Source: Clostridia bacterium (GTDB lineage Bacteria; Bacillota; Clostridia; UBA1381; UBA9506). Taken from it: a stretch of 64,000 nt of DNA. The notes under the pieces are model-generated. The model was given only the letters and a program-made list of their open reading frames with translations. It was not told the origin of the DNA and made no database searches. The number at the start of each line of letters is the position of its first letter. The first letter of the stretch is position 1. This document shows, piece after piece, positions 33,573 through 41,700 of this stretch. The stretch is taken from assembly GCA_017549205.1 (NCBI GenBank), contig JAFYVH010000011.1, forward strand, positions 34,514-98,513, in the 5' to 3' direction. Position numbers and translations under genes: made by a program.

Positions 33573-34184
33573 TTATTTTTTTAAAATGTGGTCCATAATC
33601 ATGGCCGTAACATGAGCACAGCGTTTTTCCATGGCCTCCCGCGTGTCAAAATCACGGTGCAAAATATGTGTTAAAGTATGCGTGTTACTATAGTATGAAA
33701 AAGTCAGCATGTTAATGGACATAACCACTTCGTCAACATCAATCGTCTCTTTGAAAACGCCTTCATTTTTTCCCTTAATTAAAATGTCTTTTGCAAAGTC
33801 TAAGGCGTTTTTCTTCAGCGAAATGGCCTGCGACTTACTGATGTAGGCAGCATCGTTTAAATTCTCCCACATAACCAATTTGATAAAACATGGATTTTCA
33901 TAAAAGAAATTGAAATATGTAGCAATGATGTTTTTAATGGTTTCTTCGCAGGAAAGATTTTGAGAAACAGCTGCATCTTCAAACTTTGCAAGGCGTTCAT
34001 ACACAATTGTCAAAACCGAAGAATAAAGCTCTTCTTTGTTGTTGAAGTGTTCGTAAATCAGGCGCTTGTTCACGCCTGCCTTTTCGGCCAGGTCGTTAAT
34101 TCTTGCGCCATACAGCCCTTTTTCTGCAAACTCTTCTAAAGCAACATCTAAAATTCTTTGCTTTTTCAGCTCAGCGTTTTTCAT
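33573..34184 (-). CDS. TetR family transcriptional regulator
   Basis: A 203-residue regulator with an N-terminal TetR helix-turn-helix (ILDVALEEFAEKGLYGARIN, then KAGVNKRLIYEHFNNKEELY) and an all-helical ligand and dimer domain. It begins two bases after the SDR stop, so the two form one minus-strand operon. The best candidate operator in the region is the palindrome at 35141-35156 by the divergent promoter. The inducer is unknown; a sugar-acid intermediate would fit the neighbouring enzymes. Confidence 0.9.
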   Translation of the reverse strand: MKNAELKKQRILDVALEEFAEKGLYGARINDLAEKAGVNKRLIYEHFNNKEELYSSVLTIVYERLAKFEDAAVSQNLSCEETIKNIIATYFNFFYENPCFIKLVMWENLNDAAYISKSQAISLKKNALDFAKDILIKGKNEGVFKETIDVDEVVMSINMLTFSYYSNTHTLTHILHRDFDTREAMEKRCAHVTAMIMDHILKK

Positions 34185-34186
34185 GC

Positions 34187-34999
34187 TTAAACACCTGAAT
34201 ATGCATTGTAACCGCCGTCGATGGGTAACACAACGCCTGTTACAAAAGATGCAGCATCAGAGCAAAGATAAATAATACCGCCAACCAACTCTTCAGGATT
34301 GCCATATCTGCCCATGGGTGTACCGGCAATAATCTTTTGACCACGGGGCGTGGGGTTACCGTTTTCGTCTTCTAACAGGAAGTGGTTTTGCTGGGTGTGT
34401 AAGAAACCGGGTGCAATGGCATTTACACGAATGTTAGAAGAATATTCCTGAGCAAAATGCACGCTCATCCACTGCGTGAAGTTAGAAATGGCAGCCTTTG
34501 CAGCGCTGTAAGCGATGGTATTTGTCAGCGGTGTGAATGCCGCCATAGAAGAAATGTTAACAACAGAACCGCTTTTTTGCTCAACCATAACTTCGCCAAA
34601 AACCTGTGTGGTGTAAACCGTTCCCAAAAGGTTAAGGTTCATAACCCACTGCAGAGAATCCTGAGGAATGTCAAAGAAAGACTGGGTGGGGCTGGTGGTG
34701 GCGGCGGGTTTGTTTCCACCTGCACCGTTAATCAAAATGTCAACGCGGCCAAAACGCTTCATAACGGTTTCACGGGCAGCCTTTAAACTATCCATGTTAA
34801 GAACATCAACACTAACGCCAATGGCTTCACCGCCTGCGGCAACAATTTCATCGGCAATTTTCTGTGCGCCTTCTAAAGCGATGTCCAAAACAGCGACTTT
34901 AACGCCCAAAGCAGCCAGTTCTTTTGCCATGCTTGAGCATAAAATACCGCCTCCGCCTGTAATAACAGCAACTTTTCCGCTGATATCAAAACTAATCAT
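34187..34999 (-). CDS. SDR oxidoreductase, D-fructuronate/D-mannonate oxidoreductase-like
   Basis: A 270-residue short-chain dehydrogenase with cofactor motif VAVITGGGGILCSSMAKELA, NGAGG, catalytic Ser in VVNISSMAAF, YSAAK (Tyr and Lys) and C-terminal SFVTGVVLPIDGGYNAYSGV. The unusual GGGGILC glycine loop and the C terminus resemble the SDR-type fructuronate reductase (YjmF/UxuB-like) of Firmicutes. That would fit the tagaturonate reductase and altronate dehydratase nearby, but other keto-sugar-acid substrates are possible. ATG 34999 follows AGGGAGA. Confidence 0.8.
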   Translation of the reverse strand: MISFDISGKVAVITGGGGILCSSMAKELAALGVKVAVLDIALEGAQKIADEIVAAGGEAIGVSVDVLNMDSLKAARETVMKRFGRVDILINGAGGNKPAATTSPTQSFFDIPQDSLQWVMNLNLLGTVYTTQVFGEVMVEQKSGSVVNISSMAAFTPLTNTIAYSAAKAAISNFTQWMSVHFAQEYSSNIRVNAIAPGFLHTQQNHFLLEDENGNPTPRGQKIIAGTPMGRYGNPEELVGGIIYLCSDAASFVTGVVLPIDGGYNAYSGV

Positions 35000-35028
35000 G
35001 TGTAAAACTCTCCCTTTCGTTTTTTTAT

Positions 35029-35058
35029 ATTGTAAACATAAATAAGTAAAAATGTCAA
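35029..35058 (-). promoter_or_regulatory. Putative promoter for SDR-TetR
   Basis: On the minus strand TTGACA (35058-35053), 18-bp spacer, TACAAT (35034-35029), about 25 nt upstream of the ATG region. Confidence 0.65.
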
Positions 35059-35097
35059 TAACTTAAGGAAATATTTTTAAAAAAAATTCAAATACAG

Positions 35098-35126
35098 TTG
35101 ACATTTTGGGGCGTTTGTGGTATATT
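35098..35126 (+). promoter_or_regulatory. Putative promoter for the Gfo/Idh operon
   Basis: TTGACA (35098-35103), 17-bp spacer, TATATT (35121-35126), predicted start near 35133. Confidence 0.75.
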
Positions 35127-35140
35127 TAAAAGAGAAAAAC

Positions 35141-35156
35141 CGAACCATTTGGTTCG
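35141..35156. promoter_or_regulatory. Palindromic operator, probably for the TetR regulator
   Basis: CGAACCA-TT-TGGTTCG: perfect 7-bp arms with a 2-bp centre, about 8-24 bp downstream of the predicted transcription start. Size and symmetry suit a TetR dimer and binding here would block elongation or initiation. No second copy was seen near the SDR promoter. Confidence 0.65.
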
Positions 35157-35181
35157 TAAATTTTGCAACACAAATTAAAGA

Positions 35182-35205
35182 TGCTGTTTTTAGCGGAAAA
35201 CAGCA
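35182..35205 (+). promoter_or_regulatory. Leader hairpin of the Gfo/Idh operon
   Basis: TGCTGTTTT (35182-35190) pairs with AAAACAGCA (35197-35205) around a 6-nt loop, about 50 nt into the predicted leader. It has no U-tract. Confidence 0.4.
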
Positions 35206-35328
35206 CTTTATGCGCCCCGAAAAGCCGGTCTTTTTTTGCAGCGGCGCCACAGGCAGATGTTGCAAAGAGAAGCGGAAGCTTTTCGTTTTTGAAAAGTAAA
35301 AAATACATAAGCAAGGAGTTTTGTTGTT

Positions 35329-36402
35329 ATGAAACAAATCAAGGTATTAATGGTGGGTGCTGCCTTTTCAGCAGACCTCCATTCTGACGCGTATGCAAGA
35401 CTGCGTGACAAAGCAAAAATCGTAGGCATTGCAGACAAGGCACCCGAACGGATTAAGGAACTGGCAGACCGTTATGGTTTTACTGACTATGAGGTCTATG
35501 ACGATTTCAACACAGCCATTGAACAGTGTGATTGTGATGTTGTTGACATTTGTCTGCCGAACTTTTTACATCACGATGCAGCCATCGCAGCATTAAAGCG
35601 TGGTCGTGATGTTATTTGCGAAAAACCGCTGGCTACAACAGTTGAAGATGCCCTTGATATGGTTCAAACGGCAGAAAAACTGGGCAGACACATTTACTAT
35701 GCAGAAGACTGGCTGGGTTGCCCGGCTCTTACCAAGGCAAGAGCATTGGTTGACAGCGGTGCAATCGGCGATTTGGTTTTTGTTCGTGCAAGAGAGAGTC
35801 ATTGTGGTTCTCACAGCCCCTTTGCACAAACCATTAAGTTCTGCGGCGGCGGCTGCATGGTTCATTTGGGCGTGCATCCCGTTAGCTTTATGCTGGCAAT
35901 GAAAAACAACCAGTGGAAAGAGCTTGTTGCTCTTACCTCCGGCGGTGGTGAAGAGAACCTGATTCATCGCACCATGGAGGGTGAAGACTGGGCAGGCGCC
36001 ATGATGAAATTTGCCGATGGTACCACAGCCATTTTAGAGGCAAACTTTGTTACAAGCGGCGGTATGGAAGATATCATTGATTTCTACGGCACAAAGGGTT
36101 GCCTCCATGCTGACCTCACATTCTCAAGTGCTTTAAAGGGCTTTAGCATTCCCGGCTTTGACTATACAGTAGAAAAAGCAGAGGTTACCACCGGTTGGTC
36201 AAACCCTGCAGTTGACGAAAAGTTCAATCTTGGTTATGTTAATGAAATTGAACATTTCATGGATTGTATTGCAGAGCAGAAAGAAGCCGATATCGGTCTT
36301 CGCGGTATCGACGGCTATGAAGCCTTAAAGGTTATTAACCTGATTTATAAATCCGCCCGTGAGGGTATCAAAATTGTTAACGATGAGTTGGAGGTAAAGT
36401 AA
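35329..36402 (+). CDS. Gfo/Idh/MocA family oxidoreductase
   Basis: A 357-residue NAD(P)-dependent oxidoreductase. The N-terminal Rossmann domain carries VLMVGAAFSADLHSDAYARL (an altered glycine motif), DICLPNFLHHDAA and the family's CEKPLA with its Lys near residue 100; the C-terminal alpha/beta domain includes GGCMVHLGVHPVSFML with a likely catalytic His. Substrates of the family are usually sugars, inositols or sugar acids. It leads an operon with the flavoprotein and the Ldh-family gene (1 bp and 17 bp gaps). RBS AAGGAG at 35313-35318. Confidence 0.88.
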   Translation: MKQIKVLMVGAAFSADLHSDAYARLRDKAKIVGIADKAPERIKELADRYGFTDYEVYDDFNTAIEQCDCDVVDICLPNFLHHDAAIAALKRGRDVICEKPLATTVEDALDMVQTAEKLGRHIYYAEDWLGCPALTKARALVDSGAIGDLVFVRARESHCGSHSPFAQTIKFCGGGCMVHLGVHPVSFMLAMKNNQWKELVALTSGGGEENLIHRTMEGEDWAGAMMKFADGTTAILEANFVTSGGMEDIIDFYGTKGCLHADLTFSSALKGFSIPGFDYTVEKAEVTTGWSNPAVDEKFNLGYVNEIEHFMDCIAEQKEADIGLRGIDGYEALKVINLIYKSAREGIKIVNDELEVK

Positions 36403-36403
36403 A

Positions 36404-39052
36404 ATGGCAAAAGACATTATCATTCCAGTTGAAGTCGGTGGTATTACCTTTAAAAACCCCTTCTATGTTGCTTCGGGTCCCACCACAAAGTCTGTAAAAC
36501 AGCTTCAGAGAATTGAAGAAACCGGCTGGGCTGCTGCCAGCATCAAGCTGACAATCGACCCCGCCCCCTATATCAACCGTAAGCCCCGTTATGCCATGTT
36601 TAATGACAGAAATGCGCTGGCTTTCACAACAGAAAAGCGTCTCACCTTTGTTGAAGGCTTAAAGCTGATGGAAGATTCTAAAAAGGTTTTAACAGACCTT
36701 AAGCTCATGGCAAACATCACCTATGCCGGTGACGAAGGCGTTGCAGGTTGGGTTAACATGGCTAAGAAGTTTGAAGAAGTTGGTGCTGACATCATCGAGC
36801 TGAACATGTGCTGCCCCAACATGAGCTACAACCTTGAATTGACCAGCGGTTCAGAGGGCGCCAGCCAGAAGAAGACCGGCGCAAGCCTTGGTCAGCAGGG
36901 CGATGCAGTTGCTGAAATCGTTCGTGAAATCAAAAAGAACATTTCTATCCCCTTGTTTGTTAAGTTGACACCGGAAGGTGGTAAAATCGCTAAGGTTGCT
37001 CAAAGCTTATATGCTGCCGGTGCTGATGCAGTTGGTGGTACTTCAAACAGAATGGCGATTCCGCCTATTAACCTTGATCATCCAGAAAAGGCTTATTATC
37101 ATCTGCAGGACGAAATTAGCATGAGCTGTCATTGCGGTCCCTGGCTGAAGCCTTTAGCACAGCGTGATACATATGAAATCAGAAAAGTCAATGGCATGGA
37201 TCCTGCTATCATGCAGGCCGGTGGTATCACCAACTGGAAAGATGCTGTTGAAATGGTTATGTGCGGTGCTAACCTGCTTGGTGTTTGCGCTGAAACCTTA
37301 ATCAGCGGTTATGACATTGTTCGTCCCATGATTTCCGGCATGAAGAACTACATGGATGAACATGGTTACACAGATTTGTCTCAGTTCAGAGGCATCATTG
37401 TTCCCCAGGTAAAAACAGCAACAGAGGTTACTCTCTATGGCGGTTATGCCCGCATTAAAGAGCCCAACCTGGCAGGTCCCTGTAAGGACGCTTGTCCGCA
37501 CCATGTTCCCGCACAGGCTTACATTCAGAAAGTTGCCAAGGGTGAATATCGTGATGCATTTGACCTCATTACCTCCAAAGGTCCCCTGCAGGGCGTTTGC
37601 AGCTTAGTTTGCAGCCATCCCTGTGAAGAAGCCTGCACAAGAGGTATCAACGGCAGACCCGTTCAGATTCGCGATATCAAACGCTTTGTTTTAGAATATG
37701 GTAAAGAGCAAGGTTGGGAGCGTTCCTTCAAAGTTGATGCAGCTAACGGTCATCGTGCTGCTATCATTGGTTCTGGTCCCGCAGGTCTTGCTTGTGCTGC
37801 TCATCTTTGCCAGGCTGGTTATGATGTAACAGTATTTGAGCGTGAAGCAGCTCTGGGTGGTATGCTGCGTTATGGCATTCCCAAGTTCCGTATGCAGAAC
37901 AACGTTATTGACGAAGAAGTTAATGCACTTAAAGATATGGGCGTTAAATTCCAGACCGGCGTAACCTATGGCAAAGATATCACAGCTGACAGCTTAAAGG
38001 CTGAAGGCTTTGATGCAATCTTTGTTGGTATTGGTGCTCAGGCAGGCAATAAGCTGGGTATTGAGGGTGAAACAGCTGACGGCGTTATGGATGCTGTTGA
38101 CCTCTTAAAAGCTGTAACTGAAGAAAAAGATGTTAACATCGGCAAGAGAGTTGTTGTTATCGGCGGTGGCTTCACTGCTGTTGACGCAGCGCGTACTGCT
38201 GTTAGACTGGGTGCTGAAGAAGTTATCATTGCATACCGTCGTACAAGAGATGAAATGACTGCAACAGCTGAAGAAATTGCAGAGGCTGAGGCAGAAGGCA
38301 TTAAGGTTATGTATCTGGTTGCTCCTGATTCAATCGCAACAGAAGGCAACAAGGTTGTTGCTATTAACATGACCAATCAGGTGCTGGGTGATGTTGATAA
38401 TGACGCTCGTCGCAGACCCGAAAAAGTATCTGGCGCAAGCTTCTCACTGCCTTGCGACACCGTTATCTCTGCTATCGGTCAGAAAGTTGAAGAAGCAAGT
38501 GCTGCAGGCATGGCTTCTAACCGCGGCATGATTGAAGTAGACGGTCGCACCGGTGCAACCTCTATCCCCGGTGTTTATGCAGGTGGCGATGCTGTTAAGG
38601 TTGCCAATGTTATCTCTGCAATTGCTATGGGTAAGAGAGCTGCTGTATCTATGGATCAGTATGTAAGAGGCGCTGATGCAACACTTACTTACACAGAAGA
38701 TACCGTTTGTGTTGACCCTGAAAAAGTATTAAGACGCGTAGGCTACTTCAAAGACGAAAAAGAAAACATTGATACACAGGTAAGAAGCGGTGCAGAACGC
38801 AATCGCGATTTCGACACCTATACCCGTGCACTCACAGAAGAAGAAGCTAAGGCTGAAGCTTCCCGTTGCTTAAATTGCGGTTGCGGTGAAGGTTGCCAGC
38901 TGTGTAAGACCATCTGCTGCGACTTTGCACCCTTTGTTGAAAAAGCTGACACCATGTGCATCGACAAGGATTCTTGCGTTGCATGCGGCATGTGCTTCAA
39001 CAGATGCCCCAACAAGAACATTGAAATGTTCTGCACAGGCGAAACCGTATAA
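36404..39052 (+). CDS. Fused flavo-iron-sulfur oxidoreductase, permuted dihydropyrimidine-dehydrogenase-like (PreA-PreT type)
   Basis: An 882-residue multidomain enzyme. Residues 1-340 form a DHODH/PreA-like FMN barrel (ITFKNPFYVASGPTTKSVKQ, IIELNMCCPN, MQAGGITNWKDA). Residues about 358-415 carry GltD/DPD-type Fe-S cysteines (GPCKDACPHH and CSLVCSHPCEEACTRG). Residues about 450-780 are an FAD/NADPH domain (IIGSGPAGLACAAHL; VVIGGGFTAVDAART). A C-terminal ferredoxin-like region has CLNCGCGEGCQLCKTICC and CVACGMCFNRCP. Mammalian DPD has Fe-S and FAD/NADPH first and the FMN barrel later, so the order is rotated here. The segment matching the DPD active-site loop GLACGQ reads GASLGQ (159-164), lacking the catalytic Cys. 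The substrate is probably not a pyrimidine; the neighbours suggest a sugar-acid-derived or enone-like compound. Confidence 0.85.
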   Translation: MAKDIIIPVEVGGITFKNPFYVASGPTTKSVKQLQRIEETGWAAASIKLTIDPAPYINRKPRYAMFNDRNALAFTTEKRLTFVEGLKLMEDSKKVLTDLKLMANITYAGDEGVAGWVNMAKKFEEVGADIIELNMCCPNMSYNLELTSGSEGASQKKTGASLGQQGDAVAEIVREIKKNISIPLFVKLTPEGGKIAKVAQSLYAAGADAVGGTSNRMAIPPINLDHPEKAYYHLQDEISMSCHCGPWLKPLAQRDTYEIRKVNGMDPAIMQAGGITNWKDAVEMVMCGANLLGVCAETLISGYDIVRPMISGMKNYMDEHGYTDLSQFRGIIVPQVKTATEVTLYGGYARIKEPNLAGPCKDACPHHVPAQAYIQKVAKGEYRDAFDLITSKGPLQGVCSLVCSHPCEEACTRGINGRPVQIRDIKRFVLEYGKEQGWERSFKVDAANGHRAAIIGSGPAGLACAAHLCQAGYDVTVFEREAALGGMLRYGIPKFRMQNNVIDEEVNALKDMGVKFQTGVTYGKDITADSLKAEGFDAIFVGIGAQAGNKLGIEGETADGVMDAVDLLKAVTEEKDVNIGKRVVVIGGGFTAVDAARTAVRLGAEEVIIAYRRTRDEMTATAEEIAEAEAEGIKVMYLVAPDSIATEGNKVVAINMTNQVLGDVDNDARRRPEKVSGASFSLPCDTVISAIGQKVEEASAAGMASNRGMIEVDGRTGATSIPGVYAGGDAVKVANVISAIAMGKRAAVSMDQYVRGADATLTYTEDTVCVDPEKVLRRVGYFKDEKENIDTQVRSGAERNRDFDTYTRALTEEEAKAEASRCLNCGCGEGCQLCKTICCDFAPFVEKADTMCIDKDSCVACGMCFNRCPNKNIEMFCTGETV

Positions 39053-39069
39053 AAAAGGGAGGAACAATC

Positions 39070-40158
39070 ATGGCATATATTAACATTGATGTTAACGAAG
39101 TTCGTAAGTTTTGTGAAGCCGTTTTTCAAAAAAGAGGCTATACAGCACAAGAAAGTGCTGATATTGTTGATGTTCTGTTGACAGCAGACTTATATGGTAT
39201 TGAATCCCACGGTATTCAGCGCTTGATTCGCTATCATCTGGCCATTGAAGAAGGTTCCATCGTGCCGGATGCAAAGCCTGAAATTATTCATCAAACCCCC
39301 ATCTCTGCCGTTATTGATGCACCGAAATCAATGGGTCAGGTTGTAGCTAAAAATGCCATGAACATGGCTATTGAAATGGCTAAAAAGACCGGCATTGGTA
39401 TGGTTTGCGTCAGAGGTTCAAACCACTATGGTATTGCCGGTTATTACACCAAAATGGCAGCAGAGGCTGATATGGTCGGCATCAGCATGACCAACACAGA
39501 GGCCATTGCCATTCCCACAAACGGTAAAAAGGCTATGCTAGGCACAAGCCCAATTGCAGTTTGCATGCCGGCTGACCCGGTTGACTTTTGGTATGATGCA
39601 GCAACAACCGTTATCACAAGAGGTAAGCTTGAGGTTTATAAAAAGAAAGAGCTTCCTGTTCCTCTGGGTTGGGTTGCTGATGAAAACGGTCAGGATTGCG
39701 ATGATGCAGAGCGTGTGCTCAAAAACATCATTGGTAAACTTGGCGGCGGCATCTTCCCTCTAGGTGGCTGCTATGAAGATACTGGTTCACACAAAGGTTA
39801 TGGTCTGGGCGTTATCGTTGAAATGTTCACCGCAATTTTTGCAGGCGGAACAACATCTCCCCATGTTAAAAACAGTGGTAATGCAGACACCTCTTTCTGC
39901 TTAATGGCCATTGATTATGGCGTATTTGGCGACAAGAAAGAAATTAAAGCTCGCATGTCCACACTGTTGCAGGAGCTTCGTGAAAGCCCCAAAGCAGATG
40001 GAAAAGACCGCATTTTCACTCATGGTGAAAAGGAAGTTGAATCTGCAGCTGACAAGCAGGTGAACGGCATTCCGGTTAATGAAAAAACTTTAGCCGAAAT
40101 GAGAATGATCGGTGAAACCTTAGGCGTTCCCTTTGACGATTATGTTAAAACCGTTTAA
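39070..40158 (+). CDS. Ldh family (malate/L-lactate/ureidoglycolate dehydrogenase-type) oxidoreductase
   Basis: A 362-residue NAD(P)-dependent 2-hydroxyacid or 2-oxoacid dehydrogenase of the non-Rossmann MDH/LDH2 fold. Characteristic segments are ADLYGIESHGIQRLIRY, the catalytic-His block VCVRGSNHYGIAGYYTKMA, MTNTEAIAIPTNGKKAMLGT and GSHKGYGLGVIVEMFTAI. Family members reduce malate, 2,3-diketogulonate, ureidoglycolate or sulfolactate; which is used here is unknown. RBS GGGAGG precedes ATG 39070. It ends the three-gene operon, followed by a strong terminator. Confidence 0.88.
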   Translation: MAYINIDVNEVRKFCEAVFQKRGYTAQESADIVDVLLTADLYGIESHGIQRLIRYHLAIEEGSIVPDAKPEIIHQTPISAVIDAPKSMGQVVAKNAMNMAIEMAKKTGIGMVCVRGSNHYGIAGYYTKMAAEADMVGISMTNTEAIAIPTNGKKAMLGTSPIAVCMPADPVDFWYDAATTVITRGKLEVYKKKELPVPLGWVADENGQDCDDAERVLKNIIGKLGGGIFPLGGCYEDTGSHKGYGLGVIVEMFTAIFAGGTTSPHVKNSGNADTSFCLMAIDYGVFGDKKEIKARMSTLLQELRESPKADGKDRIFTHGEKEVESAADKQVNGIPVNEKTLAEMRMIGETLGVPFDDYVKTV

Positions 40159-40195
40159 TTGAAAGCTGTTTTAAATGTTAAAATTTAAAACCATG

Positions 40196-40230
40196 ATTGA
40201 GCCGGGCAAAGCGCCCGGCTCAATTTTTTA
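40196..40230 (+). terminator. Intrinsic terminator of the Gfo/Idh operon
   Basis: ATTGAGCCGGGC (40196-40207) pairs perfectly with GCCCGGCTCAAT (40213-40224) around AAAGC, then TTTTTA. Confidence 0.95.
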
Positions 40231-40309
40231 TTATAAGGGATTGCCTACAGAAATTATATTTAAAAAGTAAAAAAATGAATAAAAACAAGTGAAAAAACAA
40301 AATTTTGCA

Positions 40310-40338
40310 TTGTTTTTGCTAAAAACCTTTGATACAAT
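40310..40338 (+). promoter_or_regulatory. Putative promoter for the tagaturonate reductase-altronate dehydratase operon
   Basis: Extended -10 TGA-TACAAT (40330-40338) with a weak -35 TTGTTT (40310-40315), 17-bp spacer. Confidence 0.45.
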
Positions 40339-40407
40339 GAACATAGAGAGAAATGTTTTAAAATGGGTAAATGCGTTATTATTCTGCATAAAAGGAAGAG
40401 AAACATC

Positions 40408-41700
40408 ATGCTTACAAAAACAAAACGATGTGAAAAAGTGATTCAGTTTGGTGAAGGCGGTTTTCTTCGTGGTTTTATTGATTGGATTATTCAAACAACC
40501 AACGAAAAAACCGACTTTAACGCGAGTGTGGTTGTGGTACAGCCCATCGAAAAGGGCATGTGCGATGTGCTGGAAAAGCAGAATTGTGTTTACACTCATA
40601 TATCCCGTGGCCTTTTAAGAGGCGTGCCCACCGTTGAGAAAAAGGTGATTGATGTTATATCCCGCACAGTTCAGCCTTTTCAGGATTTTGACAGTTACTT
40701 GGCGTTGGCTGAAAATCCCGATTTTCGCTTTGTTGTTTCTAACACCACAGAATCGGGCATTGTTTTTCAGGAGGAAGACAAGCCGGATATGGCGCCGACG
40801 GTGAGTTTTCCTGCCAAGGTTACACTTTTATTAAAAAGACGATTTGAGTTAGGTTTGCCCGGTTTTATCTTTTTCCCCTGCGAACTTATTGATAACAATG
40901 GTGCTGCACTTAAAAAGTGTATTTTGCAATATGCAAAGCTTTGGGGCTATGAAGAGGCGTTTTCAGAGTGGATTGAGAAAGAGAATATCTTCTGTAACAC
41001 CTTGGTTGACCGCATTGTCACCGGCTATCCTAAAGACGAGAAAATTGATTTGGGATATGAAGATAACATGCTCAACACAAGTGAAGTCTTTCACTTGTGG
41101 GTTGTTGAAGGTCCTGGAGAGATTACCAAAGAATTTCCTTTTGATAAGGCCGGTCTCAACATTATTGTAACAGATGATTTGGCACGCTACCGGACACGAA
41201 AGGTCCGCATTTTAAATGGCGCACACACCGCCATGATTCCATACGCGCTTTTGGAGGGTATTGAAACAGTGGGCGATTGCATGGTGGATGAAAAAATGAG
41301 TGCCTTTGTAAAACAATGTGTGTATGATGAAATCATTCCCACTCTTGATTTGCCAAAAGAAGAGCTCATAGACTATGCAAACAATGTGTTTGAGCGATTT
41401 AAAAACCCCTACATAAAGCATTTGTGTTCTTCCATTGTCCTTAACTCTGTGAGCAAATTTAAAGTGCGGGTACTGCCATCCATTTTAGAATATCAAAAGA
41501 GAAAAGGCACCCTGCCACAGAATTTAACCATATCTTTAGCAAAACTGATTGCGTTTTATAAAAAAGGCACACCCAATGACGATGCACAAGTTATAGAGGT
41601 TATAAAAAAAGCCTCGGTCCCTGAAATTCTTGCCAATAAGAGCCTGTGGGATGAGGACATCAGCTTTTTAGCAGAAGAGGTTATGCGCTATGTTGATTAA
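40408..41700 (+). CDS. uxaB: Tagaturonate reductase (altronate oxidoreductase), mannitol dehydrogenase family
   Basis: It reduces D-tagaturonate to D-altronate with NADH in galacturonate breakdown. The N terminus KVIQFGEGGFLRGFIDWIIQ is typical of UxaB rather than fructuronate reductase, and the C-terminal domain holds the family Lys in KVRILNGAHTAMIPYALLEG. It has 430 residues, slightly shorter than E. coli UxaB. ATG 40408 follows AAGGAAGAGA; an upstream ATG at 40363 has no ribosome site. It overlaps uxaA by 11 bases, so translation is coupled. Confidence 0.88.
   Translation: MLTKTKRCEKVIQFGEGGFLRGFIDWIIQTTNEKTDFNASVVVVQPIEKGMCDVLEKQNCVYTHISRGLLRGVPTVEKKVIDVISRTVQPFQDFDSYLALAENPDFRFVVSNTTESGIVFQEEDKPDMAPTVSFPAKVTLLLKRRFELGLPGFIFFPCELIDNNGAALKKCILQYAKLWGYEEAFSEWIEKENIFCNTLVDRIVTGYPKDEKIDLGYEDNMLNTSEVFHLWVVEGPGEITKEFPFDKAGLNIIVTDDLARYRTRKVRILNGAHTAMIPYALLEGIETVGDCMVDEKMSAFVKQCVYDEIIPTLDLPKEELIDYANNVFERFKNPYIKHLCSSIVLNSVSKFKVRVLPSILEYQKRKGTLPQNLTISLAKLIAFYKKGTPNDDAQVIEVIKKASVPEILANKSLWDEDISFLAEEVMRYVD

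Larger units (their letters stand above)
35000..35328. promoter_or_regulatory. Divergent regulatory region of the sugar-acid cluster
   Basis: This 329-bp gap holds two outward-facing promoters about 40 bp apart, a palindromic operator-like site and an approximately 195-nt leader for the plus-strand operon. Reading frames that cross it are short and lack ribosome binding sites, so I see no gene here. Confidence 0.75.

Noticed and set aside
36404..39052. Plain dihydropyrimidine dehydrogenase or dihydroorotate dehydrogenase
   Set aside because: Domain order is permuted, the catalytic Cys position is changed, and no pyrimidine genes are near.
40196..40224. Operator for the RpiR or TetR regulator
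   Set aside because: The long GC stem followed by a U-tract is better explained as the terminator of the preceding operon.
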